Shown piece by piece: positions 35,237-42,833 of a stretch of 64,000 nucleotides of DNA; position 1 is the stretch's first letter; each line of letters starts with the position of its first letter. A program made the position numbers and the translations under genes. The DNA is from Pseudomonas lini (GTDB lineage: Bacteria; Pseudomonadota; Gammaproteobacteria; Pseudomonadales; Pseudomonadaceae): contig NZ_JAUSSR010000001.1 in assembly GCF_030812475.1 (NCBI RefSeq), forward strand, positions 186,001 through 250,000. The letters are read 5' to 3'. The notes beneath the pieces were generated by a model, which saw only the letters and a program-made list of their open reading frames with translations, was not told the origin of the DNA and made no database searches.

Positions 35237-35488
35237 TCAGTGTCGCCCAATTCTCAGCAAAAAACGGCTCAAGTCATTCACCGTCATCGCGGTCTTGAGC
35301 ATCTGATCTTCTTCGGCGGTGAACGCCGTCAAACCCAGCTCATCTTCCAGATGGAAGATCAGTTCTTCGATATCCTCCTTATCCAATCCCAATTGCGCCA
35401 GGCTGGTGTTGTCGTCGAAGTCCTCCTCAACCTCAAGCAGGCGGCTGATGAAGCGATGTACGGCGGCACGAACGGCGGCTTTTTTCAT
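35237..35488 (-). CDS. acyl-carrier-protein-like protein lacking the serine
   Basis: An 83-residue acidic, helical protein with the layout of an acyl carrier protein: VRAAVHRFISRLLEVEEDF, then DNTSLAQLGLDKEDIEELIF, then HLEDELGLTAF and a final helix MTVNDLSRFLLRI. In true carriers the second helix begins with the motif DSL, whose Ser takes 4'-phosphopantetheine; here that position reads DKE, so it cannot be modified at the usual place. Either it is a carrier-like adaptor that binds partner proteins without cargo, or a divergent member of unknown role. No fatty acid or polyketide genes are adjacent. Same strand as the downstream REP; the MBL gene upstream is co-oriented with a 54-bp gap. Confidence 0.7.
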   Translation of the reverse strand: MKKAAVRAAVHRFISRLLEVEEDFDDNTSLAQLGLDKEDIEELIFHLEDELGLTAFTAEEDQMLKTAMTVNDLSRFLLRIGRH

Positions 35489-35542
35489 GGTTTTCTTCGA
35501 GGGCGTTATTGTTGTCGTCCCTGCGCTTGAGTACAGCAGGCT

Positions 35543-36268
35543 TCAACCATGGGAGCGCTGCCACTCGTCAATCATCGTACGTAAATGCTCTCCGGAAAAA
35601 CTGCCGAAATGCCCACCGTGCACGGTGCGGATACGCAGCGCACGCAAGCGCTCAAGGCTGCGTGCGTAGTCGTCGAGGTTGGAGTGATAGGCGTCCTCGA
35701 TGAGCGGGCCGTCGTAGATGATATCGCCGCTGAACAGCGTCTCGGTCGCCGCCTCGTAAAGACTGATGCCGCCGGGTGAATGCCCCGGTGTGTGCAACAC
35801 TTTCAGCGTGCGGTTACCCAGGTCCAGTACGTCGCCTTCTTCAATCATTCCCGTCGCCGGTGCGGCCTTGACCCGGTATTCGGCGTAGCACAATGGGCAG
35901 TCGGGATGAGCCTCGAACATGTCGTCGGCAACGAAAGCTTTGCTCAAGTCGTTATCGCCATCCGGTGCGGCAAGGATGTCCGCCTCCGCCGGGTGTACCA
36001 GGCGCTCCGCGAATTCGTGGTGCCCGGCAATGTGGTCGAAATGGCAGTGGCTGGCCACCGCCACCAGGGGGCGCTCGGTGATCCACGGCAATTGCTCGCG
36101 CAAGCTCACCAGCCCGGAACCGCTGTCCAGCAGCAAATCCTTGTCGCGACCCTGGATGTGCCAGAGATTGCAGCGATAGAACGGGCGGATGTAAGGCTCG
36201 TGAATCAGGCGGATGCCGTCACTGAGTTGTTTCACCTCGAACCATTGATCGCGGCTGACGATCTTCAT
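35543..36268 (-). CDS. MBL-fold metallo-hydrolase
   Basis: A 241-residue metallo-beta-lactamase-fold hydrolase. The di-metal motif is SHCHFDHIAGH (HxHxDH) near residue 73-80, with the later His in HTPGHSPGG, the bridging Asp in LFSGDIIYD and the last His in VHGGHFGSF. It likely hydrolyses a thioester or lactone in the cytoplasm; the family (glyoxalase II-like) is too broad for a substrate call. A cysteine pair CPLC lies in the insert after the first motif. It precedes the carrier-like gene on the same strand. Confidence 0.85.
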   Translation of the reverse strand: MKIVSRDQWFEVKQLSDGIRLIHEPYIRPFYRCNLWHIQGRDKDLLLDSGSGLVSLREQLPWITERPLVAVASHCHFDHIAGHHEFAERLVHPAEADILAAPDGDNDLSKAFVADDMFEAHPDCPLCYAEYRVKAAPATGMIEEGDVLDLGNRTLKVLHTPGHSPGGISLYEAATETLFSGDIIYDGPLIEDAYHSNLDDYARSLERLRALRIRTVHGGHFGSFSGEHLRTMIDEWQRSHG

Positions 36269-36286
36269 AAGCCGTTTCCTTCAGGC

Positions 36287-36322
36287 GAAAAAAAACGAGT
36301 GTGGCAACCGACGCCACACTCG
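36287..36322 (-). terminator. intrinsic terminator of the gbu-linked operon
   Basis: CGAGTGTGGC (36296-36305) pairs with GCCACACTCG (36313-36322); read on the minus strand it is followed by a run of T (36288-36295). It lies just after the symporter gene and separates it from the MBL gene. Confidence 0.88.
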
Positions 36323-36353
36323 TCGAAGAAAAAGTTAATCCATTCTTTTCAGT

Positions 36354-37733
36354 TTAGACAGCGCTCGCCAGCGGTGCCGGGCGACGGGACAGCAGGCTGA
36401 CCACGACGAAACTCACCAGGCCGACGCCGAGGCTGTAGTAGATCGGGGTATTGGCGTCCATACCGTCCTTGATCATGAACACCAACGCGGTGGTAAAACC
36501 CAAGCCCATGCTGGCGATGGCGCCGGCGGTGGTGGCGCGTTTCCAGAAGATCGCACCGATCAACGGGATCAGCATGCCGCCTACCAACAGGTTATAGGCC
36601 AGGGTCAGGGCGCTGATTACGTCATTGACGACCAGAGCGATACCCAACACGACGAGACCGGTGAGCAGGGTAAACAGGCGATTGATGCGCAGGCTCGATT
36701 GTTTGCCGCCGCGCAGTTTCGGCAGCAGGTCTTCGGTCAGTGTGGTGGACGCAGCGAGCAGGCCGGCGCTGGCGGTGGACATCATCGCAGCCAGTGCAGC
36801 AGCGATCACCAGGCCACGGATACCGTCCGGAAGCGACAGTTTGACGATGGCGGCGAAGGCGTTGTTGACGTTGTCCAGGTCCGGAATCAGCACGTGAGCG
36901 GCCATGCCGATCAGGGCGCAGGCCAGGCCGTAGAAGATGCAGTAGATACCGGCGAACGTACCGGCGTACTGAGCGACCTTGGCGGTCCGGACGGTGAACA
37001 CCCGCTGCCAGATGTCCTGGCCAATCAGGATCCCGAAGAAGTAGATCATGAAGTAGGTGATGATGGTGTCCCAGCCGATGGTGCTGAAGTTGAAGGCTGC
37101 TTCCGGCAGTTTCAATACCAACTCATCCCAACCGCCGACACGGTACAGGCAGATCGGCAGCAGGATGAACATCAGGCCCACGGTCTTGATCACGAACTGG
37201 ACGATGTCGGTGAGGGTCAAGGACCACATGCCGCCGATGGCCGAGTAGACCACCACCACGCCACCACCGAGCAATATCGAGACCCAGAATGGCAGGCCGA
37301 ACAACACTTGCAACACGGTGCCGATCGCCAGGATCGAGGTCACGCCGATCATCAGCGCATACGCCAGCATGATTGCCGCGCTCGCCGAGCGGGCCATCGG
37401 GTTGTAGCGTTTTTCCAGGACCTGGGTAACGGTATAGATTTTAAGCTTGAGCAGCGGTTTGGCGAGGAACAGGTTCAGCGCCACGATCCCGCAACCCAGT
37501 GCGGCGCACAGCCAGAAACCGGAAATGCCATGGACGTAGCCCAGGCGCACGGTGCCCACGGTGGACGCGCCACCCAGGACGGTCGCGGCCATGGTGCCCA
37601 TGTACAGGGTAGGGCCAAGGTTACGACCGGCGACCAGGTAGTCTTCGTTGGTCTTGGCCTTGCGCATGCCGAAGTAGCCGAGTACCAGCATCGCGGCGGC
37701 GTAGATGAGTACGACGAATAAATCCAAAGCCAT
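36354..37733 (-). CDS. sodium:solute symporter
   Basis: A 459-residue inner-membrane protein with about thirteen helices, of the SSS family that couples Na+ to uptake of small solutes. The family signature region is visible around helices 2-4 (ATVLGGASTVGTVRLGY, GISGFWLCAALGCGIVALN) and the later ALAAMMSTASAGLLAAST. It is the last gene after gbuA, a SnoaL-like gene and an NCS1 permease, an order I recall from P. aeruginosa (PA1418-PA1421), so it may import guanidinobutyrate or its product. GGAGA precedes the ATG at 37733. It ends at a strong terminator. Confidence 0.85.
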   Translation of the reverse strand: MALDLFVVLIYAAAMLVLGYFGMRKAKTNEDYLVAGRNLGPTLYMGTMAATVLGGASTVGTVRLGYVHGISGFWLCAALGCGIVALNLFLAKPLLKLKIYTVTQVLEKRYNPMARSASAAIMLAYALMIGVTSILAIGTVLQVLFGLPFWVSILLGGGVVVVYSAIGGMWSLTLTDIVQFVIKTVGLMFILLPICLYRVGGWDELVLKLPEAAFNFSTIGWDTIITYFMIYFFGILIGQDIWQRVFTVRTAKVAQYAGTFAGIYCIFYGLACALIGMAAHVLIPDLDNVNNAFAAIVKLSLPDGIRGLVIAAALAAMMSTASAGLLAASTTLTEDLLPKLRGGKQSSLRINRLFTLLTGLVVLGIALVVNDVISALTLAYNLLVGGMLIPLIGAIFWKRATTAGAIASMGLGFTTALVFMIKDGMDANTPIYYSLGVGLVSFVVVSLLSRRPAPLASAV

Positions 37734-37799
37734 GATGGCGTGTCTCCGATTGTCTTTTTTATGTGAGGCGAAAATCAATGCCTATGGATATATCAATTC

Positions 37800-37891
37800 C
37801 TGTGGGAGCGTGGCTTGCCCGCGATGGGTGCGCCGCGGTCCGCCAGGCAGACCGCGTTATCGTTCATCGCGGGCAAGCCACGCTCCCACAG
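37800..37891. repeat. REPIN of the TGTGGGAGCGTGGCTTGCCCGCGATGG type
   Basis: CTGTGGGAGCGTGGCTTGCCCGCG at 37800 and the inverted CGCGGGCAAGCCACGCTCCCACAG ending at 37891, inside the gbu transcript between the NCS1 permease and the symporter. Confidence 0.92.
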
Positions 37892-37921
37892 GTAATGCGT
37901 TGACCACAGGTAATGCGTTGA
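37886..37921. repeat. perfect 18-bp tandem duplication
   Basis: CCACAGGTAATGCGTTGA occurs twice head to tail at 37886-37903 and 37904-37921. The first copy overlaps the REPIN end and the second stops one base before the permease stop codon. Confidence 0.95.
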
Positions 37922-37922
37922 A

Positions 37923-39434
37923 TCAGGCGGCTTGTCGCAACGCCGGTTTACCGAGCGAATCCGTGCCCTTGCTGCGTGAATCATCCGGGCCGAACACCGC
38001 GGCCGGTTCCGGGAACAGACTCAGCAGCGCCAGATACACCAGCGACGCCAGGCCGAGGGTCACCGGCAGGCTGATGTCGATGCCGCCCGCCAGATTCCCC
38101 AGTGGCCCGACAAACTGCCCAGGCAGGTTCACAAAGCACAAACCCACCAGTGCGCTCGGGATCCAGGCACCCAGGCCACGCCAGTTCCAGCCATGGGTGA
38201 ACCAGTAACGACCGCCTTTCTCGCCGCGGGTGAACACCTGCAGGTCATCCGGGCAGTAGAAGCCGCGACGCACCAGCAGACCGATGATCATGATCACCAT
38301 CCACGGAGTGGTGCAGGTGATGATCAGTACGGCGAAGGTCGACACGCTCTGCACCAGGTTCGCGGCGAAGCGACCGATGAAGATGAAGGCAATCGACATC
38401 ACGCCGATCAGCAGCGTCGCCTTGACACGCGACAGCACCCGTGGGAAGACGCTGGACATGTCCAGCCCGGTGCCATAGAGCGAAGTGGTGCCGGTGGACA
38501 TGCCGCCGATCACTGCAATCAGGCACACCGGCAGGAAGAACCAGCTCGGCGAGACCGCCAGCAGGCCGCCGACGTAGTTGTTGGCCGCGATGTAGTCCGG
38601 CGCCTTGATCGCCACGATGGTGGCGGTGGTCAGGCCGAACAGGAACGGGATGAAGGTCGCGATCTGCGAGATCACCACCGCCGCCATGATCCGGCGCTTG
38701 GAGGTGTCACGCGGAATGTAGCGCGACCAATCGCCGAGGAACGCGCCGAAGGAAATCGGGTTGCTCATCGCCACCAGCGCCGCGCCGATGAAGGCCGCCC
38801 AGAAACCCGGTTGCCCCAGGCTGACGGTGCCGGCGTAGTTCACATCGAAAGGCCCGGCAAAGGCGAAGAGGCCCAGCAGGAACAGCAGGCTGGCGCTCCA
38901 CACCGCGATCTTGTTGACCCACAGCAGGAAGCGGAAGCCATAGATGCAAACGGTCAGCACCAGGATCGCGAACAGACCGTAGGCCAGGCCCAGGGTCAAA
39001 TCGGTTTCCGGAAGACCGACCAGGCGCTTGGCACCACCGATCAGCGCATCACCCGAACTCCACACCGAGAGCGAGAAGAACGCGATGGCGGTCAGCAACG
39101 ACAGGAACGAACCGACGATCCGCCCGTGCACGCCGAAATGCGCACCGGAAGACACGGCGTTGTTGGTGCCGTTGAGCGGGCCGAACAGGCCCATGGGCGC
39201 GAGGATCAGCGAGCCAAGCAGTACGCCGAGCACAATCGCCAGCACACCGGCCTGGAATGACAGGCCGAACAGCACCGGGAAGCTGCCGAGCACGGCGGTG
39301 GCAAAGGTGTTGGAACCGCCGAAGATCATCCGGAACAAGTCCGTCGGGCCTGCGGTGCGTTCGTTGTCCGGGATCTGTTCGACCCCGTGGGTTTCAATCT
39401 GCGTAAGGCTTTGGTCGTTGTTGTTGTTATTCAT
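37923..39434 (-). CDS. NCS1-family permease (purine-cytosine permease-like)
   Basis: A 503-residue inner-membrane transporter with about twelve helices. The cytosine/purine permease features are present: FATAVLGSFPVLFGLSFQAG in the first helices and GAFLGDWSRYIPRDTSKRR in the middle. The asparagine-rich head NNNNNDQS is polar. It sits in the gbu locus and matches the position of PA1419 in P. aeruginosa, so uptake of a guanidino or related nitrogen compound is likely, though not proven. GGAG lies before the ATG; the gap to the upstream SnoaL-like gene is 54 bp. Confidence 0.87.
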   Translation of the reverse strand: MNNNNNDQSLTQIETHGVEQIPDNERTAGPTDLFRMIFGGSNTFATAVLGSFPVLFGLSFQAGVLAIVLGVLLGSLILAPMGLFGPLNGTNNAVSSGAHFGVHGRIVGSFLSLLTAIAFFSLSVWSSGDALIGGAKRLVGLPETDLTLGLAYGLFAILVLTVCIYGFRFLLWVNKIAVWSASLLFLLGLFAFAGPFDVNYAGTVSLGQPGFWAAFIGAALVAMSNPISFGAFLGDWSRYIPRDTSKRRIMAAVVISQIATFIPFLFGLTTATIVAIKAPDYIAANNYVGGLLAVSPSWFFLPVCLIAVIGGMSTGTTSLYGTGLDMSSVFPRVLSRVKATLLIGVMSIAFIFIGRFAANLVQSVSTFAVLIITCTTPWMVIMIIGLLVRRGFYCPDDLQVFTRGEKGGRYWFTHGWNWRGLGAWIPSALVGLCFVNLPGQFVGPLGNLAGGIDISLPVTLGLASLVYLALLSLFPEPAAVFGPDDSRSKGTDSLGKPALRQAA

Positions 39435-39488
39435 GATCTGCTCCGATCATAAAGGCGCGCTCATCGTGCGTGAGCGTCACCTGTTTGG

Positions 39489-39896
39489 CTAAGGGGGTGG
39501 CAGCCCTTCCGGCATCGCGGACAAATGTTCGTGGCAGGCCAGCCATGGGCCTTGTTGTTGTCGGCGAAACACAATCGTCTCGCGCTCCTGGCTGAAGTGT
39601 CGCTCCCCTTGCATGCGCAGCTCGGTGGCCACGTCATGGATGAAAATCGCCACGTCACCCTGCAGGCTGACGACAGCGTTGCTCGACATGCACGAAAGCA
39701 CCTCGAAGCCATCCTCGGTCCGCCAGCTGTCCCACAACGCCTGATAGGCATCGCGTGACAGCAGAGGCTGTTCGAGGGTGTAGAACACGAAGCTGGCATC
39801 GGCGCTGAATGCGCCGAAGTAGGCTTCGCGATCGTTACGGGCAAAGGCGGCCACCAGATCGGCAGCGGCCTTGAGTACCTGATCACGTTCGTTCAT
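39489..39896 (-). CDS. SnoaL-like / NTF2-fold protein
   Basis: A 135-residue protein of the NTF2-like fold: helical start DQVLKAAADLVAAFARNDREAYFGAF, then strands SFVFYTLEQPLLS, AVVSLQGDVAIFIHDV and TIVFRRQQQGPWLACHEHLS. The final 'W..CHEHLS' is the usual end of the YybH/SnoaL-type group. Role unknown; it is 9 bases downstream of gbuA and in the position of PA1420, so it probably helps guanidinobutyrate use, for example by binding a pathway compound. GAGGAT precedes the ATG. Confidence 0.78.
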   Translation of the reverse strand: MNERDQVLKAAADLVAAFARNDREAYFGAFSADASFVFYTLEQPLLSRDAYQALWDSWRTEDGFEVLSCMSSNAVVSLQGDVAIFIHDVATELRMQGERHFSQERETIVFRRQQQGPWLACHEHLSAMPEGLPPP

Positions 39897-39905
39897 GACC
39901 GATCC

Positions 39906-40856
39906 TCAGCGGTGCGTCACGCCCGGCAGTACGCAGAGCATTTCGTACAGCAGGTTGGCGGCCAGCAGCGAGGTGTTGCCGGTGGTGTCGTACGCGGGCG
40001 AGACTTCTACCAGATCACAGCCGATCAGGTCGAGGCCTTGGCAGCCGCGCACGATTTCAATCGCCTGAATGGTCGTCAGGCCACCGATTTCCGGGGTGCC
40101 GGTACCTGGCGCCCAAGCCGGGTCGATGCCGTCGATGTCGAAACTCAGGTACACCGGACCGCCGCCGACTTTCTCGCGAACTTCGGCCATCAGCGGGGCC
40201 AGGGATTTGTGCCAGCACTCTTCGGCCTGAACCACACGGAAGCCTTGTTTACGGCTCCAGTTGAAGTCTTCGCTGGTGTAGCCCTGGGCACGCAGACCGA
40301 TCTGCACCACGCGGTCGCAGTCGATCAGGCCTTCCTCGGCGGCACGACGGAAGGTGGTGCCGTGGGCGATTTTCTCGCCGAACATGTGATCGTTGACATC
40401 GGCGTGGGCGTCGATGTGTACCAGCCCGACCTTGCCGTGTTTCTTGTGGATGGCACGCAGGATCGGCAGGGTGATGGTGTGGTCGCCGCCCAGGGTCAGC
40501 GGGATCACATTGTGTTCGAGAATATTGTCGTAGGACTCTTCGATGATCCGAACGGCGTCCAGCAGGTTGAAGGTGTTGATGGCCACGTCGCCGATGTCGG
40601 CCACCGACAGCGAGTCGAACGGGGCGGCGCCGGTGGCCATGTTGTACGGGCGGATCATCACCGATTCGGCGCGGATTTCACGTGGTCCGAAACGGGTGCC
40701 GGGACGCAGCGAGGTGCCGATGTCCAGTGGGACGCCAACGAAGGCAGCATCCAGACCGGCGGCGGTCGGCACATGGGGGAGTCGCATCATGGTGGCGATG
40801 CCGCCGAAGCGCGGCATTTCATTGCCGCCCAGTGGTTGGTGAAGAATCTTGTCCAC
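39906..40856 (-). CDS. gbuA: guanidinobutyrase
   Basis: A 316-residue ureohydrolase that splits 4-guanidinobutyrate into 4-aminobutyrate and urea, part of the arginine dehydrogenase/transaminase route. The binuclear manganese ligands of the arginase/agmatinase family are all visible: GGDHTIT (His), HIDAHADVND (Asp, His, Asp) and SFDIDGIDPAWAPGTGTPE (two Asp). The guanidinobutyrase rather than agmatinase call rests on the neighbours: the divergent LysR gene and the transporter genes in the order known from PAO1 gbuA (PA1421). The start is GTG at 40856 with GAGG twelve bases upstream. First gene of a minus-strand unit gbuA - SnoaL-like - permease - symporter. Confidence 0.88.
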   Translation of the reverse strand: MDKILHQPLGGNEMPRFGGIATMMRLPHVPTAAGLDAAFVGVPLDIGTSLRPGTRFGPREIRAESVMIRPYNMATGAAPFDSLSVADIGDVAINTFNLLDAVRIIEESYDNILEHNVIPLTLGGDHTITLPILRAIHKKHGKVGLVHIDAHADVNDHMFGEKIAHGTTFRRAAEEGLIDCDRVVQIGLRAQGYTSEDFNWSRKQGFRVVQAEECWHKSLAPLMAEVREKVGGGPVYLSFDIDGIDPAWAPGTGTPEIGGLTTIQAIEIVRGCQGLDLIGCDLVEVSPAYDTTGNTSLLAANLLYEMLCVLPGVTHR

Positions 40857-40977
40857 GGGTAAGGCCTCATCGTCGTTGTTTTATTTATGTCGGTTGGCCG
40901 GTCGGGGAGACGCGGGCACCGCTGTGGGCCGATTCTGCGAAATGTAGTGGCGGGGAAGAATCGCTACGGGCAAATAC

Positions 40978-41001
40978 TTAGTTCAGATTTTTCTAAACTA
41001 A
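40978..41001. promoter_or_regulatory. candidate GbuR operator, TTAGTT-N12-AACTAA
   Basis: A perfect 6-bp inverted repeat in an AT-rich patch between gbuA and the LysR gene gbuR. It fits the T-N11/12-A dyads bound by LysR regulators between divergent target and regulator genes. Confidence 0.6.
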
Positions 41002-41056
41002 TGGTGGAGGGGGAGATAGACTTATCGGCTTGAGAGATGTGTTGTGTGGGCGGGCC

Positions 41057-41131
41057 GATCGCCAGCAAGCCGGCTCCTACAGGTCGGCGCTGTCCTGAAG
41101 CATTCTGTAGGAACCGGCTTGCTGGCGATCG
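41057..41131. repeat. REPIN in the gbuA-gbuR spacer
   Basis: GATCGCCAGCAAGCCGGCTCC at 41057 and inverted GGAACCGGCTTGCTGGCGATC ending at 41131. Being between divergent genes is less common for REPs, which usually sit at 3' ends; this one would be in the gbuR leader or upstream of its promoter. Confidence 0.88.
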
Positions 41132-41191
41132 GTTGCGCAGCAACTGCCCATCCAGCAAGGCAGACTCACAGCAACATGTTACGGAGCCCCC

Positions 41192-42085
41192 ATGGCCAAC
41201 GCTTTACCCGACCTGAAACTATTGCGCATCTTCGTCAGCGTGGTCCGCCATCAGGGGTTCGCCAATGCCCAGCAGGAGCTCAACCTCTCTACCTCGGCCA
41301 TCAGCACCTACATGAGCCAGCTCGAAGCGGCCCTGGGCCTGGTGCTCTGTCATCGCGGTCGTGGCGGCTTCAGCCTGACCAGCAAGGGTGAGCTGTTCCA
41401 TCAGGAAACCTTGCGCCTGCTCGGCGAACTCGAAGGTTTCGAGCAGTACGCCGCCGCCCTCAAGGGCGAACTGCGCGGCACGCTGAACCTGGGGGTGATC
41501 GATTCCACCGTCAGCGACAAGGCCTTGCCCTTTGCCGAAGCCATCGGTGCCTACACCCAGGAACACCCGGCGGTGCATTTGCACTTGTCGGTCATGAGCC
41601 CATACGAACTGCAGCTCGGGGTACAGGACAATCGCCTCGACCTGGCCATCGGCGCTTTCTCCACGCGCATGAGCGGGCTGGTCTACATGCCGCTTTACCG
41701 TGAGCAGCACTGGTTGTATTGCAGCAGTCGACACCCGCTGTTCACCGAAAGGCGTATCCCCGAGCAGGTCATCACCCAGCAGCGCATGGTCGGCCGGGGT
41801 TACTGGAGCCAGGCGGAACTGGCGCGCCACGGCTTCAAACACAGCGCGGCGACCGTGGAAAGCATGGAGGCGCAGCTGATTCTGGTGCTCTCCGGCGCGT
41901 ATATCGGTTACCTGCCGGAGCACTACGCCCAGGCCTGGGCCGACAAGGGCGACTTGCGGGTGCTGCTGCCGGCGACCTTCGGGTATCAGGCGCCGTTTTC
42001 GATGATCGTGCGCCGCGGCCGCAGTCGGGAGCCGCTGATCCAGACCTTTCGCGACTTGCTTAAAGCACAACTGAATCAGGCTTGA
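41192..42085 (+). CDS. gbuR: LysR-family regulator of guanidinobutyrate use
   Basis: A 297-residue LysR-type regulator: winged helix-turn-helix LRIFVSVVRHQGFANAQQE and LSTSAISTYMSQLEAALG in residues 10-55, then the sensor domain from about residue 90 (GTLNLGVIDSTVSDKAL). It is divergent from gbuA as in P. aeruginosa, where GbuR activates gbuA in response to 4-guanidinobutyrate; the assignment rests on that synteny as I recall it. ACGGAG precedes the ATG. Four bases separate its stop from the DTW-domain gene, so the two are probably co-transcribed. Confidence 0.84.
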   Translation: MANALPDLKLLRIFVSVVRHQGFANAQQELNLSTSAISTYMSQLEAALGLVLCHRGRGGFSLTSKGELFHQETLRLLGELEGFEQYAAALKGELRGTLNLGVIDSTVSDKALPFAEAIGAYTQEHPAVHLHLSVMSPYELQLGVQDNRLDLAIGAFSTRMSGLVYMPLYREQHWLYCSSRHPLFTERRIPEQVITQQRMVGRGYWSQAELARHGFKHSAATVESMEAQLILVLSGAYIGYLPEHYAQAWADKGDLRVLLPATFGYQAPFSMIVRRGRSREPLIQTFRDLLKAQLNQA

Positions 42086-42089
42086 GAAG

Positions 42090-42686
42090 ATGTCCAGAAT
42101 CCAATGCCCGCGCTGCCTGCGCCCACAAGGTCACTGCCTGTGCCGGCTGATCCCGAGCCTCGACAGTCGCACTCGAGTGTTGCTGTTGCAGCATCCCGGC
42201 GAGGTGAACCACGCCTTGAACACTGCGCGCCTGGCGGCGTTGGGCTTGAACAATGCCGAGCTGATCGTGGGCGAGGTGTTCGAGGATTTGCCCGCGTTGT
42301 TGAATCAACCGGGCTACCGGGCGCGGCTGTTGTTTCCTGCCGAGGATGCGCAGCCGTTGCAGGCCTACGGCGCTACCGAGGACCCGTTGCTGCTGGTGGT
42401 TCCGGACGGCACGTGGCGCAAGGCACGCAAGATGCTGCACCTCAATCCGTTGCTGGCGGCGTTGCCCAGGGTGACCCTGGCGCAGGGGAGCGTATCCCGC
42501 TATCGCCTGCGCAAGGCACCGGCGCCGGGGGCCTTGTCAACGGTGGAGGCGATCGTGCAGGCATTGCAGACGCTGGAAGCGCCCGTCAGTTTTGAACCGT
42601 TGTTAAAGCCGTTCGAAGCGCTAATCGAGGGGCAGATTGCGGCGATGGGGGAGGAGACCTTTCGGCGCAATCATGGACCGAAATGA
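42090..42686 (+). CDS. tapT: tRNA-uridine aminocarboxypropyltransferase (DTW domain)
   Basis: A 198-residue DTW-domain enzyme that moves the 3-amino-3-carboxypropyl group from S-adenosylmethionine to uridine 47 of tRNA (acp3U). An N-terminal four-cysteine cluster (CPRCLRPQGHCLC) probably binds zinc; the family motif is VVPDGTWRKARKML near residue 110 (here DGTW), followed by RYRLRKAP. TapT is the E. coli name (YfiP). The start is 4 bases past the gbuR stop. Confidence 0.88.
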   Translation: MSRIQCPRCLRPQGHCLCRLIPSLDSRTRVLLLQHPGEVNHALNTARLAALGLNNAELIVGEVFEDLPALLNQPGYRARLLFPAEDAQPLQAYGATEDPLLLVVPDGTWRKARKMLHLNPLLAALPRVTLAQGSVSRYRLRKAPAPGALSTVEAIVQALQTLEAPVSFEPLLKPFEALIEGQIAAMGEETFRRNHGPK

Positions 42687-42705
42687 TCGTTGCCTGTGAG
42701 GGCCT

Positions 42706-42799
42706 CATCGCGAGCAAGCTCGCTCCCACAAGGTTATGTGTCGTACATAAATAAAGTGAGCGCCACGAAACCCTGTGGGAGCGAGCTTGCTCGCGATAG
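42706..42799. repeat. REPIN of the GTGGGAGCGAGCTTGCTCGCGAT type
   Basis: ATCGCGAGCAAGCTCGCTCCCACA (from 42707) and TGTGGGAGCGAGCTTGCTCGCGAT (to 42798) are perfect 24-bp inverted arms between the convergent tapT and adaptor genes. Confidence 0.93.
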
Positions 42800-42833
42800 C
42801 GATGGAACAATCTCAGAAAATTCCGGCCAGAAA

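Larger units (their letters stand above)
40857..41191. other. 335-bp divergent gbuA-gbuR regulatory region
   Basis: Between the gbuA and gbuR starts. It contains the 24-bp dyad listed separately, about 122 bp upstream of gbuA, and a REP pair close to gbuR. No gene is seen. It should carry both promoters. Confidence 0.7.

Noticed and set aside
39906..40856. Agmatinase (speB) as the name of the ureohydrolase
   Set aside because: Sequence motifs fit both, but the divergent LysR gene and transporter neighbours match the gbu locus better.
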